Of a DNA stretch of 64,000 nt, positions 34,479 to 44,822 are shown one piece after another. Both the position numbers and the translations under genes were made by a program. The notes beneath the pieces were generated by a model. That model worked only from the letters and a program-made list of their open reading frames with translations, did no database searches and was not told the DNA's origin. The stretch comes from Candidatus Poribacteria bacterium (lineage in GTDB: Bacteria; Poribacteria; WGA-4E; WGA-3G), in the NCBI GenBank assembly GCA_009841255.1, contig VXMD01000018.1, positions 62,001 to 126,000 on the forward strand. The letters run 5' to 3'. How positions within the stretch are numbered: the first letter of the stretch is position 1; the number at the start of each line of letters is the position of its first letter.

Positions 34479-35522
34479 ATGGGAACGAATCAATACCGTG
34501 TTTGCATTGTTGGTTGTGGTAGAATGGGCGGCACCATCGATGAAGAGGTCCGTGCGACACCGCATGGGGCGTTACCCTATTCTCACGCCGCAGGGTATAC
34601 CGCTTTTGAGCGGACAGACATTGTCGCTGCCGCAGATGTCCTCGAAGAGAAGGCACAATACGTCTGCGACAAATGGAATATCCCGAAGTACTACTTAGAC
34701 TATCAAGAGATGATAGTTGAGGAGAAACCGGATATTGTCAGCATCGCTACACGTCCTGGTAATCATGCCGACATCACGCAATTCGCGGCGGAAAACGGCG
34801 TGAAGGGCATCTATTGCGATAAACCGCTTTGTGCGTCTATGGAAGAAGCCGATGCCATGGTAGCGGTGTGTGAGAAATATAACGTCAAGTTCAACCTCGG
34901 CACGCAGCGTCGTTATACGCCGGGATATATAAAGATGCGCGAGCTCCTCGAAAGCGGCGAACTTGGCGAAAGACGTTCTATCATCGCTTATAGCGGCGGT
35001 TCTGCGCTTTGGGGATACACGCATGCTGCGGATATGCTTCTCTTTTTAGCAAGCGACTCTCCAATAGAATACGTCCAAGGTAACGTCGCTGTTGACGATG
35101 CCGATTTTGAAGACAATCGCACTGAAACCGATCCCGGGATCGTAATGGGATTCATCCGTTTTCAGAACGGCATTAACGGCATCAGTATTCCCGGCACGGC
35201 TTATGAATTTGAGGTGAACTGTAGCGAAGGCACCGTTCGTGCGCTCAATAACGGACTCGGTTTTCATCTCCGCAAACGGCAAGGGGAGTTTAACGAGATT
35301 TTGGAAGCGCAATTCCCACCCTACGAACGGAAGAGCGGCACCGTTGGTTGCATTGAGGACATCGTCGAGGCAATTGAGACAGATACCGAGACGCAGGGCA
35401 ATATCCACCTCGCACACCGAAGCACCGAGATGGTTTTCGCAATCGTTGACTCACAACGGCAGCAGGGCGTCCGAGTGCCGATGCCGATGGAAAACCGAGG
35501 GCTCTACCTCGGCAGGTGGTAA
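34479..35522 (+). CDS. Gfo/Idh/MocA-family NAD(P)-dependent oxidoreductase
   Basis: Sugar or cyclitol dehydrogenase of 347 residues. N-terminal Rossmann fold (VCIVGCGRMGGTID, about residues 8-21), then the catalytic CDKPLC with Lys about 118, and the C-terminal alpha/beta domain (GTQRRYTPGYIKMRELLESG). The downstream methyltransferase gene starts 52 bases after its stop. ATG34479 follows CACAAGGAGTAATTAAGAA, a good ribosome binding site. The true substrate is not clear. Confidence 0.92.
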   Translation: MGTNQYRVCIVGCGRMGGTIDEEVRATPHGALPYSHAAGYTAFERTDIVAAADVLEEKAQYVCDKWNIPKYYLDYQEMIVEEKPDIVSIATRPGNHADITQFAAENGVKGIYCDKPLCASMEEADAMVAVCEKYNVKFNLGTQRRYTPGYIKMRELLESGELGERRSIIAYSGGSALWGYTHAADMLLFLASDSPIEYVQGNVAVDDADFEDNRTETDPGIVMGFIRFQNGINGISIPGTAYEFEVNCSEGTVRALNNGLGFHLRKRQGEFNEILEAQFPPYERKSGTVGCIEDIVEAIETDTETQGNIHLAHRSTEMVFAIVDSQRQQGVRVPMPMENRGLYLGRW

Positions 35523-35574
35523 CCTATTGTCTGAGTCAGGATTATCTGCACTCGAAAAACAGGGAGCCAAATTG

Positions 35575-36339
35575 ATGGTAAGAAAACTTGGTGAGTTTAC
35601 TAAGCAGATCTATCTGAAATTGCTGATTGTTAGCGTGGCTCTCTTGGTGAGTCACGCCATAAATGCAGAAAATGCTCAGCGTCCAGCAAGTACGCGCTAC
35701 GAACAGCGCACACCCAGTCAAGACGGTATCGGCAAATTCTACATGGGACGCGAAATCTCTCACGTCATGGGGCACCAAGGTGCGGAATGGTTGGAACGTC
35801 CGGAACGTGAACGCGAAGAGATGCCAAACGTCCTCGTCGAACTGCTGAAGCTCAAAGAGGGAGATGTCGTGGCAGACATTGGTGTTGGTACGGGTTACAT
35901 CGCTCGGCGTATCTCTCCGAAGATCGGAAAAACGGGGATCGTCTACGGTGTTGAAATTCAGCAGGAGATGCTTGACATCCTTGCTGAGAAGATGGCAGAA
36001 GAAGGTATTACCAATATCAAAGGGGTCTTAGGCACGATTACTGATCCGAAACTGCCGCCGGAATCGGTAGATGTGGCAATTATGGTAGATGTTTATCACG
36101 AGTTCTCGCATCCGTATGAGATGCTGCAGAATATCTGTCGCGGTCTCAAAACGGGTGGCAGGGTCGTTTTCGTTGAATACCGTGCCGAAGACAGGAGTGT
36201 CCCGATCAAACGTTTGCACAAGATGAGTGAGTTGCAGGTGATTAAAGAGGCGACCCCGCATCCACTTGTGTGGGTAGAAACTCTCGATGATCTGCCGTGG
36301 CAGCATGTTATCATTTTTGAGAAGATTGCGGTACAGTAG
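35575..36339 (+). CDS. Exported class I SAM-dependent methyltransferase
   Basis: A 254-residue methyltransferase with an N-terminal signal peptide or anchor (KLLIVSVALLVSHAINAEN, about residues 15-33). SAM motif I is VADIGVGTGYIARRI (about 98-112), then GVEIQQEMLDIL, and the DVAIMVDVYHEFSHP motif typical of Methyltransf_11/ubiE-like proteins. The frame extends upstream into the Gfo gene, but ATG35575 has GGGAG ten bases before it. An exported SAM enzyme is odd because SAM is cytoplasmic; the signal may be a membrane anchor with the enzyme inside. Confidence 0.85.
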   Translation: MVRKLGEFTKQIYLKLLIVSVALLVSHAINAENAQRPASTRYEQRTPSQDGIGKFYMGREISHVMGHQGAEWLERPEREREEMPNVLVELLKLKEGDVVADIGVGTGYIARRISPKIGKTGIVYGVEIQQEMLDILAEKMAEEGITNIKGVLGTITDPKLPPESVDVAIMVDVYHEFSHPYEMLQNICRGLKTGGRVVFVEYRAEDRSVPIKRLHKMSELQVIKEATPHPLVWVETLDDLPWQHVIIFEKIAVQ

Positions 36340-36395
36340 GACTTCTCCTTACGATTTAGTATACATAAGATTCCGACAATCAGATCGGGAAATAT

Positions 36396-36424
36396 TTGAC
36401 AAAAACGCAATCTCATCGTAAAAT
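36396..36424 (+). promoter_or_regulatory. Promoter upstream of the DUF1549 gene
   Basis: TTGACA (36396-36401) and TAAAAT (36419-36424), 17 bases apart, about 150 bases upstream of the start. Confidence 0.7.
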
Positions 36425-36571
36425 TGTAGGCAAATTGCTAAACCTTTTGATGAATCTTGCGTCACAATTGCCAATTCCAGTATTTCTACTATAGCGAATT
36501 GCGGCTCACGCTTTTTTTCTACAGGAAAGGAGCAAGCTGCGCCTTAAACGCTGAAAAGGGAGAGAATTCCT

Positions 36572-39500
36572 GTGAAGCCTGCTAAAAATACGATTCCACT
36601 TATAGGAACCTTGTTGGTATGTTTCTGTCTCACCGTATTAGGACTTCCCACTGCCCCCGCGGAACATCACGAAACGCCACAAGCCCCCGTTAATTACAAT
36701 CTCGACATCCGTCCCATTCTTGCGGACAATTGCTATGCCTGTCACGGACCAGATGCGAAGAGTCGACAAGCCAACCTGCGACTCGATACGAAAGCAGGAG
36801 CGTTCTCCGAACCGAGTGGATATCCGGTCATTATTCCAGGTAAACCGGAAGAGAGCGAACTCCATATTCGCGTCATTTCCAACGATGACAATTACCGCAT
36901 GCCCCCAGCGGGTTTCAACAAGACCCTGACACCGGAAGAAATTGAAGTGATTACACAATGGATTCTCGAAGGTGCGAAATGGGAAGAGCATTGGGCATTC
37001 ACCACACCGACCCGTCCAACGCCGCCAGATGTCAAGAACGGAGATTGGGTGCGAAATCCGATTGATGCGTTCATACTCTCACGCCTTGAAAAAGAGGATT
37101 TACAACCGGCAAATGAAGCCGATAAGCGGACGCTCATCCGACGTTTAAGTTTTGATCTCACTGGCTTACCTCCGACGCGTGAGGAAATCCATCAATTCCT
37201 TGCCGACGATTCACCCGACGCTTATGAAAAAGTGATTGATGCCTTTATGGCAAAGCCGGAATACGGCGAACATCAGGGACGCTTCTGGTTAGATGTCGCA
37301 CGTTACGGTGACACGCACGGACTCCATTTAGACAACTACCGTGAAATGTGGCCCTATCGCGACTGGGTTATTGAAGCCTTCAATAAAAATATGCCGTTTG
37401 ACCAGTTCACGATCGAGCAATTAGCGGGTGATCTTTTACCAGAACCGACCCTTGAACAAAAAATTGCCACCGGTTTTAACAGATGCCATGTCACGACAAG
37501 TGAAGGCGGCTCGATCGATGAGGAATACTATGTCCAATACGCGATTGACAGAGCAGATACCACCTCTACTGTCTGGATGGGATTAACTGCCGGATGCGCG
37601 CAGTGCCACGATCATAAATACGATCCGATCACGCAGAAGGAATTCTATCAACTTTACGCCTATTTCAACAATATCACCGAAAAGGCGATGGACGGCAACC
37701 GCAAGGACTCTCCTCCCGTTGTGAAGTTGCCGACGCCCGAGCAGGAAACCGAACTCGCTGCATTCGATGAACAGATTACCGAACTGGATACGCAGACGAA
37801 AGCACCTATCCCTGAAATAGATGCGACACAAATCGCTTGGGAAAACAGGACACCGCGTTGGGCAACACTGAAACCGACCGCGCTTTACTCAAAAGGCGGC
37901 GCGACGCTTGAAGTCTTAGAGGATAACTCCATATTGGTCAGTGGTACTAACCCTGAACAGGAGATTTACGAGATCATCGCAGAACTGCCACCCGGAAACC
38001 AATGGAGTGCCGTCCGCTTAGAAGGTCTCACACACGAATCTTTACCGAAAGGTGGGGTTGGCAGAAGTGATAACAGCAATGTCGTCCTGACTGATTTTGC
38101 CCTCTTCATCGCTCCACCCGCAGCGGACAGCGAAACACCACCCGAAACGGAAAGCACCGATACCGAGGTTAGTGCCGAAACGCAAGCGGAGGCGGGAAGC
38201 ACCGTTGATGCCGACGCTGAAGCAGCGGCGGAAAATACGCCTGCTGTCGAGACCGGTGCCGAAGACCAAACGGACAGCGAATCAACAGAGGAAGCATGGG
38301 CAGAGGCAGAAGATGAGATGGAAAGCACCGATACCGAGGACCCGTGGACCCCGATCCAAGTCGTGCATGCGTGGGCAGACCACGAGCAAGCACTCGGGGA
38401 AAACAATCTCGAGGGTATCGTTTCAAATGCGATTGATGACAAGCCGGAAACCGGATGGGCACTCGATAGAAAGCGCGAAAATCGGCAAGCCATCTTCCTT
38501 GTCGCCGCTCCGTTTGGGATGGAAGGCGGCAGATTGAAAATCCGTCTTAAGCATGAATACGACTTGCGGCAGAAGCAGCTTGGACGCTTCCGGCTCGCCC
38601 TTACAGATGTCACAACGATTTATCCGATCGGCTCCAAAATCACTTTAGGCGACTGGCACGCCGCGGGTCCGTTCACCGCTGAACACGGCAACCTCGCTTT
38701 CTACAAAGTCTACGAACCGGAAACGAAAGATGTCAACACAGGCGATACATTTGAGGTGAACGGAAAAACCATCAAATGGGAGAAGCAGACACATTGGGTT
38801 GACGAACAGGTGCACAACGACATCGTTGGCGAAAGTAGTGCCACCTACATCTTCCGAAACATCGCCTCTGTGACGCAACAGAAAGCACTCCTGTACATCG
38901 GAAGCAACGATGCCCTGAAAGTTTGGGTCAACGGCACGGAACTGCTCACCAAAAACGTTCAGCGGGATGCCGCTGCCGACCAAGAACAGGTGCAAGTCAC
39001 TCTCAAACCCGGTAACAATGCGCTGCTCCTGAAAGTCGTTAACTACTCGGGTCCCTCGGGTTTCTACTTCCGTATGGAAAGTGCACCACCGATGGTGCCA
39101 GCAGATATTGTTGATATCGCGGGAATGCCGCGCGGTGACCGTGAAACCGCACAGACGGAACAGATCCGAGATTACTATCGGAAGAACATTACGTTAGATA
39201 AGACAGTCAACGAAAATACCAAGCGCGCCTTCGCAGATTTGCAAACGCTTTTTGCTGACCTATCAGAGGTTCAAGGGAAGCGGGACACGCTGGACGCATC
39301 CCTCACGACTACGCTTGTCATGCAAGAGCGAGAGGAACCGAGAGGTGCCTATGTCTTAGCACGTGGTGAATATCAGCACCGAGAGGAACAGGTTTATCCG
39401 CAAACCCCAACAGTGTTGCCGCCGCTGCCGGAAGACACAACCCCGGATCGTCTCGGTTTTGCGAAGTGGCTGCTTTTACCGGAACATCCACTGACTGCTC

Positions 39501-40399
39501 GTGTGGCGATTAACCGTTTCTGGCAAGATGTCTTCGGTATCGGAATTGTAGAAACGGCGGAGGATTTTGGGACACAAGGGAAACCGCCGGTGCATCCGGA
39601 ACTTCTTGACTGGCTCGCGACGGAATTTGTTGCATCGGGATGGGATGTTCAAGCCATGCTCAAATTGATGCTTACCTCGGCAACATATCGTCAGAGTGCC
39701 CAGGTCACACCCGAAAAGTTGGAACGCGATGCAGATAACGCCTTACTCTCCCGCAGTCCACGGTATCGACTGGATGCTGAAGTAGTGCGAGATAACGCAC
39801 TCGCCCTCAGCGGTTTGCTGTACACTAAAATTGGGGGTCCGAGTGTTAAACCGCCACAACCGGATGGACTCTGGAAAGCCGTCGGGTTTACTGGATCTAA
39901 CACCGATACGTTTGTTAAAGATACGGGTGCCGATAAGGTGTACCGCCGCAGTCTCTATACATTCTGGAAGCGCACCGCCCCCCCACCGCAAATGAATATC
40001 CTGGACGCGCCGTCACGTGAAGCGTGTACAATTCGGCGTGAACGTACCAACACGCCGATGCAGGCGTTAATGTTGATGAACGACCCACAGTTCTTTGAAG
40101 CGGCTCGCGTTTTTGCGGAGCGCACCATCAAGGAGGGAGGCGACACACCGGAAGCACGTATCGCCTATATTTTTGAGATGGCAACCGCTCGGCTTCCAAA
40201 GCCGAAAGAGGAGGCACTGTTGTTGAAGACGTTCCAAGTCCACTACCAGGAATTGGAAGCAAACCCGGAAGCCGCGAAAGAACTAACTGCTGTGGGTGAA
40301 TCACCACCCGATGAGACGTTAGATGCGGTCGAAGTCGCGGCATGGACGATGATTGCAAACCTGATTCTTAATCTGGACGAAGTCCTCAATAAGGGATAA
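36572..40399 (+). CDS. PSCyt1/DUF1549/DUF1553 surface cytochrome-like protein
   Basis: A 1275-residue exported protein of the planctomycete-type cytochrome family. The signal peptide ends near residue 28-30. A haem site CxxCH is at 54-58 (CYACH), inside the PSCyt1 domain. DUF1549 spans about 150-360 and includes a second CAQCHDHKYDP motif. A Glu/Thr/Ala-rich linker at about 512-592 separates it from a beta-rich region with an ALLYIGSNDALKVWVNG segment (about 700-850). The C-terminal DUF1553 lies at about 960-1230. Family members with DUF1501 partners are common in Planctomycetes and Poribacteria, with proposed roles in polysaccharide turnover; the reaction is unproven. Confidence 0.9.
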   Translation: MKPAKNTIPLIGTLLVCFCLTVLGLPTAPAEHHETPQAPVNYNLDIRPILADNCYACHGPDAKSRQANLRLDTKAGAFSEPSGYPVIIPGKPEESELHIRVISNDDNYRMPPAGFNKTLTPEEIEVITQWILEGAKWEEHWAFTTPTRPTPPDVKNGDWVRNPIDAFILSRLEKEDLQPANEADKRTLIRRLSFDLTGLPPTREEIHQFLADDSPDAYEKVIDAFMAKPEYGEHQGRFWLDVARYGDTHGLHLDNYREMWPYRDWVIEAFNKNMPFDQFTIEQLAGDLLPEPTLEQKIATGFNRCHVTTSEGGSIDEEYYVQYAIDRADTTSTVWMGLTAGCAQCHDHKYDPITQKEFYQLYAYFNNITEKAMDGNRKDSPPVVKLPTPEQETELAAFDEQITELDTQTKAPIPEIDATQIAWENRTPRWATLKPTALYSKGGATLEVLEDNSILVSGTNPEQEIYEIIAELPPGNQWSAVRLEGLTHESLPKGGVGRSDNSNVVLTDFALFIAPPAADSETPPETESTDTEVSAETQAEAGSTVDADAEAAAENTPAVETGAEDQTDSESTEEAWAEAEDEMESTDTEDPWTPIQVVHAWADHEQALGENNLEGIVSNAIDDKPETGWALDRKRENRQAIFLVAAPFGMEGGRLKIRLKHEYDLRQKQLGRFRLALTDVTTIYPIGSKITLGDWHAAGPFTAEHGNLAFYKVYEPETKDVNTGDTFEVNGKTIKWEKQTHWVDEQVHNDIVGESSATYIFRNIASVTQQKALLYIGSNDALKVWVNGTELLTKNVQRDAAADQEQVQVTLKPGNNALLLKVVNYSGPSGFYFRMESAPPMVPADIVDIAGMPRGDRETAQTEQIRDYYRKNITLDKTVNENTKRAFADLQTLFADLSEVQGKRDTLDASLTTTLVMQEREEPRGAYVLARGEYQHREEQVYPQTPTVLPPLPEDTTPDRLGFAKWLLLPEHPLTARVAINRFWQDVFGIGIVETAEDFGTQGKPPVHPELLDWLATEFVASGWDVQAMLKLMLTSATYRQSAQVTPEKLERDADNALLSRSPRYRLDAEVVRDNALALSGLLYTKIGGPSVKPPQPDGLWKAVGFTGSNTDTFVKDTGADKVYRRSLYTFWKRTAPPPQMNILDAPSREACTIRRERTNTPMQALMLMNDPQFFEAARVFAERTIKEGGDTPEARIAYIFEMATARLPKPKEEALLLKTFQVHYQELEANPEAAKELTAVGESPPDETLDAVEVAAWTMIANLILNLDEVLNKG

Positions 40400-40448
40400 A
40401 ATGGTTGTCGGTTAGACGACCAACAACTCTTAAGCAAGGAGATAGATA

Positions 40449-41927
40449 ATGGACCCAATTAAGGAATACTTGAAACTTGAAACCCGTCGCCAATTCTTTG
40501 GTAAATGTGCGTCAGGTCTGGGTGGTGCGGCACTCGCTACGCTGCTACCGAATGCCGTTGTTAACGCGCTCACAAGTCAAGCCAAACCGAGATTTGGGGG
40601 TTTGCCGGAACTCCCACACTTTGCCCCGAAAGCAAAACGCGCCATTTACCTGTTTATGTCGGGTGCGCCGTCCCAACTGGACCTCTATGACTATAAACCG
40701 AATATGGGGAAATGGTTCGATACGGATCTGCCAGAATCCGTCCGGATGGGTCAACGCCTCACAACGATGACTTCAGGACAGGATAAGTTCCCGATTGCGC
40801 CGTCCATATTTGAATTCAAGAAGTATGACAACGGGGGTGACGGCGTCTGGATGAGCGAACTGCTACCGCACACTGGCTCGGTGGCAAAAGACCTCGCGGT
40901 TATCAAAACGGTACACACCGAAGCGATTAATCACGACCCCGCTATTACTTTTTTCTGTACCGGCGATGAAAGTCCGGGTAAACCGAGTCTCGGTGCCTGG
41001 TTGAGTTACGGACTCGGTAGTGAAAACGAAAACTTGCCTGCTTTTATTGTGATGAACGCCACATGGAGCGGTCCGAAGGGTGCACAGGCACTCTATAATC
41101 GGCTTTGGGGTTCTGGTTTCCTCCCCTCGGAACACCAAGGCGTGCTCCTTCGCAGCCAAGGCGATCCTGTCCTCTTCCTCTCGAATCCGGAAGGTGTCAA
41201 TGAAAAGACGAGGAAACAGATGTTAGATACCCTCGTTGAACTCAACAAGGAGCTCTACGAGGAGGTCGGCGATCCCGAAACGCATGCGCGCATCTCACAA
41301 TACGAAATGGCATTTCGTATGCAGACGAGTGTGCCTGAATTGACCGATTTATCTCAGGAACCTGAGCACGTCTTAGAACTGTATGGACCTGAGGTAAAAA
41401 CCCCCGGCACGTTCGCGAACTGCTGTATCCTCGCACGTCGGATGATGGAGCGTGATGTTCGTCTCGCTCAAATCTTCCACCGTGGGTGGGATCAGCACGG
41501 ACAACTGCCCACGAACATCCGCAACCAGGCTCGCGATATCGATCAGCCTTCGGCTGGCCTAATCAAGGATTTGAAACAACGCGGCATGCTCGACGAAACC
41601 TTAGTCGTCTGGGGCGGCGAGTTCGGACGCACTGTCTACTGCCAAGGCACACTCACGCCGGATAATTATGGGCGTGACCATCATCCGAAATGCTTTACAC
41701 GTTGGATGGCTGGTGGCGGTATCAAGGGGGGTGTCGTTCATGGTGAAACCGATGACTTCAGTTACAATATCGTCAAAGACCCTGTTCACGTTCGGGATAT
41801 AAATGCCACGATTCTCCATCTCCTCGGCATCGATCACGAGCGGTTAACTTTTAAGTTCCAAGGGCTTGATCATCGGTTAACAGGCGTTGAGGAACAAGCG
41901 CGGCTCGTCCGTGAGATTTTAGCATAA
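40449..41927 (+). CDS. DUF1501 protein with Tat-like signal
   Basis: A 492-residue member of DUF1501, an alkaline phosphatase/sulfatase-like fold. N-terminal [20 protein letters not shown] (residues 13-32) looks like a Tat signal (twin Arg). Core pieces include [20 protein letters not shown], the W-GGEFGRT segment near 387-400, and [15 protein letters not shown]. It starts 50 bases after the PSCyt gene and is its usual partner; the pair is probably one operon. A terminator follows. Confidence 0.9.
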   Translation: MDPIKEYLKLETRRQFFGKCASGLGGAALATLLPNAVVNALTSQAKPRFGGLPELPHFAPKAKRAIYLFMSGAPSQLDLYDYKPNMGKWFDTDLPESVRMGQRLTTMTSGQDKFPIAPSIFEFKKYDNGGDGVWMSELLPHTGSVAKDLAVIKTVHTEAINHDPAITFFCTGDESPGKPSLGAWLSYGLGSENENLPAFIVMNATWSGPKGAQALYNRLWGSGFLPSEHQGVLLRSQGDPVLFLSNPEGVNEKTRKQMLDTLVELNKELYEEVGDPETHARISQYEMAFRMQTSVPELTDLSQEPEHVLELYGPEVKTPGTFANCCILARRMMERDVRLAQIFHRGWDQHGQLPTNIRNQARDIDQPSAGLIKDLKQRGMLDETLVVWGGEFGRTVYCQGTLTPDNYGRDHHPKCFTRWMAGGGIKGGVVHGETDDFSYNIVKDPVHVRDINATILHLLGIDHERLTFKFQGLDHRLTGVEEQARLVREILA

Positions 41928-41950
41928 GCGTGGGGAATGGTTTTCAGTTC

Positions 41951-41972
41951 GGATTTTTCTTGCGAAAAATCC
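41951..41972 (+). repeat. Perfect hairpin after the DUF1501 gene
   Basis: Arms GGATTTTTC and GAAAAATCC with loop TTGC. It may assist the terminator that follows. Confidence 0.6.
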
Positions 41973-41990
41973 TTTCGGTTATCAGTTAAG

Positions 41991-42020
41991 ACGCAAGTGT
42001 AACAGTTGCGTTTCTTTCTT
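41991..42020 (+). terminator. Rho-independent terminator after DUF1501 gene
   Basis: ACGCAA and TTGCGT arms (41991-41996, 42006-42011) with a T-rich tail TTCTTTCTT. Flanking GTTAAGA/TCTTAAC lengthen the stem. Together with the hairpin it separates the DUF1501 unit from the channel cassette. Confidence 0.6.
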
Positions 42021-42048
42021 AACCGACAACCGACAACTATTTATAGGT

Positions 42049-43212
42049 ATGCAGACTTATCACGGGACTGAAGAAACCCTCGATGCGAGAACGTTCCTCT
42101 CAATTTTAGACGGGGACTATGAAAGCATCTTTTTGACGAGCTGTGTCATTGAAGGCGCAGTTATTTTTTCTACGGAATCCGCGGTAAAATCTGATGGACT
42201 GTCCGTGGTTAACAAGGAAATTGTCTGCATCGGATGCACGTTTAAAAACGTCGTCAAATTTGAGAAAACCCATTTCCAAAAGGAGGTTTTTTTCGGAAAT
42301 TCCGATTTCCAAGAGACTGTGCATTTTCGTGGGGCAGTCTTTCAAAATACATGCGACTTTGGAGAGTCGAAGTTTGAGGGTCCGGCACTCTTCCAAGGAA
42401 CCTCCTTTCACGGAAAGACGAACTTTCGGCAAACATGTTTCCAGCAAGTTGCTGATTTTAAAAAGGTGGAGTTCCAAGAGAACGCTGTTTTTAGGAATGC
42501 TGTGTTCCAAGATGCCGTGCATTTCGGTTGGGCCTCTTTCAATAAAGCGTTGGACTTCGTACAAGCACATTTTTTCGAAAGGACTGCTTTTAATCATTCA
42601 AAATTCCGCGGAAAAATAGATTTCACTTCCGCAAGATTCGCTATCTCGGCCTCCTATCAAGATGTCCGTTATACGACAGACACAATATGGCAATGGCTTC
42701 GGAATAAGTGGAAACAGCAACCTGATCAGCCAACGGAATTCTATCTGGACAGTGAAGATATTAACGAGGTTTTGAACCCATTTTTTAAACGTTACGTAGC
42801 GGATCAGCAGTTCATACGCGCCTTTAAAGAGAAAAATCCATTTTGGGCTCAAATTTGGAGGTGGAGTTCGGATTACGGTCGCAGTTTAGCACTTTGGGCA
42901 CTGTGGTCCCTGCTCATCGCCCTCTCCTTTTCGCTTCTGTATATGACGCCGGGACCTTCATGGCTTCCGGAACGGTTCCAGGAGCGGATGCCACGATTCC
43001 ATCAAGTCACTGGAACGGACACGGGGCTACCCTTAACGTTTTGGAAATCTTTTTACTTCAGTATTGTCACGTTTACAACTTTGGGATTCGGGGACGTTGT
43101 TGCGGACAATACTTTGGCGCGTATTCTCGTTACGCTTGAGGTCATCTTGGGATATATCATGTTGGGCGGTTTGATTAGTATCTTCGCCAATAAACTCGCT
43201 AGTCGGAGTTAA
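42049..43212 (+). CDS. Pentapeptide-repeat potassium-channel-like membrane protein (copy 1)
   Basis: A 387-residue protein. The N-terminal ~200 residues contain many units of the FxxxxF type (e.g. VHFRGAVFQNTCDFGESKF), a pentapeptide-repeat right-handed beta helix. A linker with the FFKRYVADQQFIRAF segment (about 245-259) follows, then a two-helix pore module: TM1 (LALWALWSLLIALSFSLLYM), pore helix, and selectivity filter TTLGFGD (about 343-349), then TM2 ending in a short cytoplasmic tail. The filter TxGFGD differs from the usual TVGYGD but is a recognised variant. It probably forms a K+-selective channel gated by its N-terminal domain. Paralogue at 44823. Confidence 0.85.
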   Translation: MQTYHGTEETLDARTFLSILDGDYESIFLTSCVIEGAVIFSTESAVKSDGLSVVNKEIVCIGCTFKNVVKFEKTHFQKEVFFGNSDFQETVHFRGAVFQNTCDFGESKFEGPALFQGTSFHGKTNFRQTCFQQVADFKKVEFQENAVFRNAVFQDAVHFGWASFNKALDFVQAHFFERTAFNHSKFRGKIDFTSARFAISASYQDVRYTTDTIWQWLRNKWKQQPDQPTEFYLDSEDINEVLNPFFKRYVADQQFIRAFKEKNPFWAQIWRWSSDYGRSLALWALWSLLIALSFSLLYMTPGPSWLPERFQERMPRFHQVTGTDTGLPLTFWKSFYFSIVTFTTLGFGDVVADNTLARILVTLEVILGYIMLGGLISIFANKLASRS

Positions 43213-43282
43213 CCCTTATTTCACTTGGAAACCCTCGATTCAATCGCTCACACGCGACATCTTACCCCTTCCTGGAGGCTCT

Positions 43283-44761
43283 ATGCCTAAACTATTTGTC
43301 AAAAATTTTATAAACATCCGCGAAGCAGAAATTGATATGGATAAAACTTTGGTGGTTTTCATCGGTGAGACCGCCAGCGGGAAAAGCGTCCTTGCGAAGT
43401 TGCTCTACCTTTTCCAAGAGTTAATCCGTGACTTTCGCCAATACATCAGGCAAATTAATACCTACCCCCCAGAACATCTGAAAATATCCGGTCAGGAAGT
43501 GTCAACGGTGTTTCGCACGCAAATTGCCCGTAAATTCCGTGAGTTTTTTGGTGATGCGACAGGGTTTCCAACACTGAATGGCAGTCAGCAAGAGGACGTA
43601 AACCTTAAACGGAAACCGACCGGGGACTCGCCGATAGCCGATGGCCGCTTTGAAATCACCTACCACTATACAGCGGAAAGTGCGATCAGATTGATATTAA
43701 CCGATGAGGAATCGCTCCATATCGAATTACCCGCCGTTATGGACAAAGTTGAAGACCTCTGTTACAACTTATTGGAAAAACTGAAAAGCGTTGACATAAA
43801 GCCGTCTCACAGTATCGCAACGGAACCGGAGTCTGGGAAAGAAACAGATGCGTCCGCAGAGGATACCCCACAGAGAAATAAAAACACCGACCAATTCCAC
43901 TATATTTTGAATATGGCAATCGGAATGAGTGACATCACGGAGACATTAGCGGGTAAACATCGCGACGGTCTCTTCATTCCCGCAGATAGGAATATTGCTT
44001 CCAACTATCCAGATGCCCTAAAAAGAATCTTCTATGGTGGTATCAAAAGCGATCTTCATACGCGTACTGCCACCCGTTCACGTGCCAATCTGCATCTGAT
44101 TGCACGCTTTTTGGAAAAAAATGAAGAATTCCTTGATACCTTTAGCACGCAGAACTTTCGGAACCTTTTTGACGAAAGAATTGCGGAAGAAGCCAAAGAG
44201 GTTGATAAACCGATAATGGAATTCCTGCTCAAGAAGATTTCCCTTATCTTAAACGGTGAATATGAAACAATAGACAAGATTTCTCAATCTCGACTTTTTT
44301 CCCATCCGACCGGTGAGAACACAACTTTTTTAGAAAATGCATCGACAGGGCAGCAAAATCTCATTCGAATCCTACAAGATGCTTTCATGAGTATGCTTTA
44401 CAATGAAATGGTTTTTCGCGTGATTGAAGAACCCGAAGCACATCTCCATCCAGCAACGCAGAAACACCTGATGCATATCATTGCCTTGATGCGGAATCAC
44501 ATTGATAGCCAGATCGTTATGACCACCCACAGTCCGTATCTTTTGGCGGTGCTTAAAAACCTCTTAACCGCCGGACGACGGTCAAAGAAGAATCCAAAAG
44601 CCGCTGCTGAAATAGAGGGGCGTATCCCAAAGTTATGTTGGCTCATGCCTGAAGATGTGGAAGTTTATCACCTTAAAGACGGGATAAGCCGTGCCATTGT
44701 CCAGCCGAAAAAGAAATCGATTCTGCCGAATCCGCTTGCTGACCTTCTTACAGGATTTTGA
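43283..44761 (+). CDS. ABC-type AAA ATPase between channel genes
   Basis: A 492-residue ATPase (AAA_15/21-like). Walker A is GETASGKS (28-35), after the typical FVKNFINIREAEIDM start. The signature region is STGQQNLIRIL (about 355-366) and Walker B FRVIEEPEAHLHP (about 377-389), with switch His MTTHSPYLL. Residues about 120-330 form a helical arm. There is no TOPRIM domain, so it is not an OLD-type nuclease. It starts after GGAGG and lies 70 bases past copy 1; the next channel gene follows 61 bases later. Likely senses or regulates the channel pair. Confidence 0.88.
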   Translation: MPKLFVKNFINIREAEIDMDKTLVVFIGETASGKSVLAKLLYLFQELIRDFRQYIRQINTYPPEHLKISGQEVSTVFRTQIARKFREFFGDATGFPTLNGSQQEDVNLKRKPTGDSPIADGRFEITYHYTAESAIRLILTDEESLHIELPAVMDKVEDLCYNLLEKLKSVDIKPSHSIATEPESGKETDASAEDTPQRNKNTDQFHYILNMAIGMSDITETLAGKHRDGLFIPADRNIASNYPDALKRIFYGGIKSDLHTRTATRSRANLHLIARFLEKNEEFLDTFSTQNFRNLFDERIAEEAKEVDKPIMEFLLKKISLILNGEYETIDKISQSRLFSHPTGENTTFLENASTGQQNLIRILQDAFMSMLYNEMVFRVIEEPEAHLHPATQKHLMHIIALMRNHIDSQIVMTTHSPYLLAVLKNLLTAGRRSKKNPKAAAEIEGRIPKLCWLMPEDVEVYHLKDGISRAIVQPKKKSILPNPLADLLTGF

Positions 44762-44822
44762 CGCAGAGCACTCCCCGCTGCCCTATTATAAAAAAATAGA
44801 AACCAAGGTAAAAAAACGACAG

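Noticed and set aside
35239-35574. N-terminal extension of the methyltransferase frame
   Set aside because: It overlaps the Gfo/Idh/MocA gene in another frame and precedes a clear signal peptide and ribosome binding site at 35575.
43283-44761. OLD-family nuclease
   Set aside because: The C-terminal part after Walker B and the switch His has no TOPRIM motifs (Glu then DxD).
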